Source: an uncultured Oscillospiraceae bacterium (lineage in GTDB: Bacteria; Bacillota; Clostridia; Oscillospirales; Acutalibacteraceae). Taken from it: a DNA stretch of 6,838 nucleotides. The position numbers and the translations under genes are program-made. Location of the stretch: positions 1 to 6,838 of the forward strand of contig USBP01000076.1 in assembly GCA_900552985.1 (NCBI GenBank), read 5' to 3'. This document shows, in pieces, positions 6,177 to 6,838 of the stretch (position 1 is its first letter; each line of letters begins with the position of its first letter). The notes beneath the pieces are model-generated. The model had not been told where the DNA came from. It saw nothing but the letters and a program-made list of their open reading frames with translations, and made no database searches.

Positions 6177-6838
6177 ATGCTGGAAAACTGCTGCTGCGTT
6201 ATCCTTGCCGCCGGCGGGAAAAAAAGGATGCACCCCCCCCGGCCTGCCGCTATGGCGGAGATCCTATTTAAACCGATGATCGACTGGGTGCTTGACGCCG
6301 TGCAGGCAACGGGCATTCGGCATATCTGTACTGTCACAGGGGATTGCGGAGAGGCTCTGTGCGATCACCTGGCAAATCGGAGCGAAACCGTCCGTCAGAG
6401 CGAACCGCTTGGCACGGGGCATGCCGTTTTGCAGGCAAAGGGCTTTCTGGAGCGCTTTCACGGCGGCGATGTGCTGATCGTCAACGGGGACACGCCGCTG
6501 ATGGATGGCGATACGCTGCTTGCCGCCTATGAGGAGCATAAGCGCGCGCAAAACGCGATTACGGTGATCTCCGCCTGTGTGGAGGACCCCAGTGGATATG
6601 GACGTATCGTCCGCGCGGCGGACGGCGCGTTTACCCGCATCATGGAGGAGCGGGATGCCAACGATACCATCCGCCAGATTCGGGAGATCAACTCCGGCGC
6701 CTGCTGGTTCCAGTGCGACCGGCTGCTTGCAGTGCTGGGCCTGATAACCAATGAAAACGCCAGAAAGGAATATTACCTGACGGATGCTGTGCGCATCCTG
6801 CGGGGGCAGGGCTGCCGGGCCGGCGCCTTTGCGGCGAT
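6177..6838 (+). CDS. glmU: GlmU, UDP-N-acetylglucosamine pyrophosphorylase domain (partial, runs off the right edge)
   Basis: GlmU joins UTP and GlcNAc-1-phosphate into UDP-GlcNAc in the cytoplasm, feeding peptidoglycan and teichoic acid synthesis. Its C-terminal half, not visible here, normally acetylates glucosamine-1-phosphate. The 220 residues present match the nucleotidyltransferase domain. ILAAGGKKRM at 9-18 is the glycine-rich loop with R17 (E. coli R18), and QSEPLGTGHAV at 74-84 binds the nucleotide. GDTPL at 104-108 carries metal ligand D105, SGYGRIVR is at 139-146, EERD at 157-160, EINSG at 170-174 and EYYLTDAV at 198-205. The start is firm: a stop in the same frame lies at 6147-6149 and AGGAAGGGG (6159-6167) precedes the ATG by nine bases. 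Two oddities stand out. The stretch usually reading K-S-x-x-P-K-V-L is H-P-P-R-P-A-A-M here, so the lysine equivalent to E. coli K25 is an Ala (residue 24). That stretch is also encoded by an A7 and a C8 run. A GlmU-like single-domain paralogue remains possible until the 3' half is seen. Confidence 0.86.
   Translation, partial: MLENCCCVILAAGGKKRMHPPRPAAMAEILFKPMIDWVLDAVQATGIRHICTVTGDCGEALCDHLANRSETVRQSEPLGTGHAVLQAKGFLERFHGGDVLIVNGDTPLMDGDTLLAAYEEHKRAQNAITVISACVEDPSGYGRIVRAADGAFTRIMEERDANDTIRQIREINSGACWFQCDRLLAVLGLITNENARKEYYLTDAVRILRGQGCRAGAFAA

Noticed and set aside
1..6838. CRISPR array, tRNA, rRNA, insertion sequence, phage or defence genes
   Set aside because: I looked on both strands and saw no regularly spaced repeats, no tRNA-like cloverleaf, no transposase or integrase motif and no toxin-antitoxin-like pair.

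Overview
The window reads as a piece of chromosome from an anaerobic Firmicute of the Clostridia. The evidence is consistent: strong AGGAGG-type ribosome binding sites, a YtvI-like membrane protein (a family tied to endospore formers), a Gram-positive style lipoprotein signal, and a hom-lysC arrangement. The base composition is GC-rich for Clostridia (by eye mid-50s percent), which would fit Oscillospiraceae or Christensenellales-like gut lineages, but the sequence alone does not settle the taxon.

Layout. (1) Positions 1-1718, minus strand: homoserine dehydrogenase (hom) followed after 20 bases by the start of aspartate kinase (lysC), which runs off the left edge. Together they form an operon for the aspartate family of amino acids. 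(2) 1719-2004: a divergent promoter region, with a candidate hom promoter on the minus strand and a candidate ytvI promoter on the plus strand. The ytvI promoter is framed by a perfect 8-bp dyad. (3) 2005-3195, plus: a YtvI/AI-2E family polytopic membrane protein, closed by a clear intrinsic terminator at 3230-3268. (4) 3292-5889, plus: a promoter and a two-gene carbohydrate cassette, a GH30 lipoprotein and an N-terminally anchored GH43 enzyme. They are separated by 74 bases holding a perfect 11-bp hairpin that abuts the second gene's ribosome binding site. (5) 5890-6838, plus: a gap with GC-rich inverted repeats, a strong extended -10 promoter, a leader of about 107 bases with a predicted hairpin, and the first 220 codons of glmU (UDP-GlcNAc pyrophosphorylase).

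How the parts work together. Hom and LysC act in the cytoplasm on the route from aspartate to threonine, methionine and lysine. The two glycoside hydrolases are both exported or membrane-held and probably act in sequence on one plant or mucosal polysaccharide. GH30 would be an endo- or exo-acting retaining enzyme on the backbone or side chain, and GH43 an inverting enzyme, often removing arabinose or xylose. GlmU supplies UDP-GlcNAc for the cell wall. The neighbours are housekeeping genes, so the GH30-GH43 pair looks like an accessory cassette set between core genes. I see no mobile element, CRISPR array, tRNA or rRNA. I found no convincing new system. The best second-look items are the atypical homopolymer-rich N-terminus of GlmU, the hairpin inside the GH cassette, the dyad over the ytvI promoter, and the structured glmU leader.
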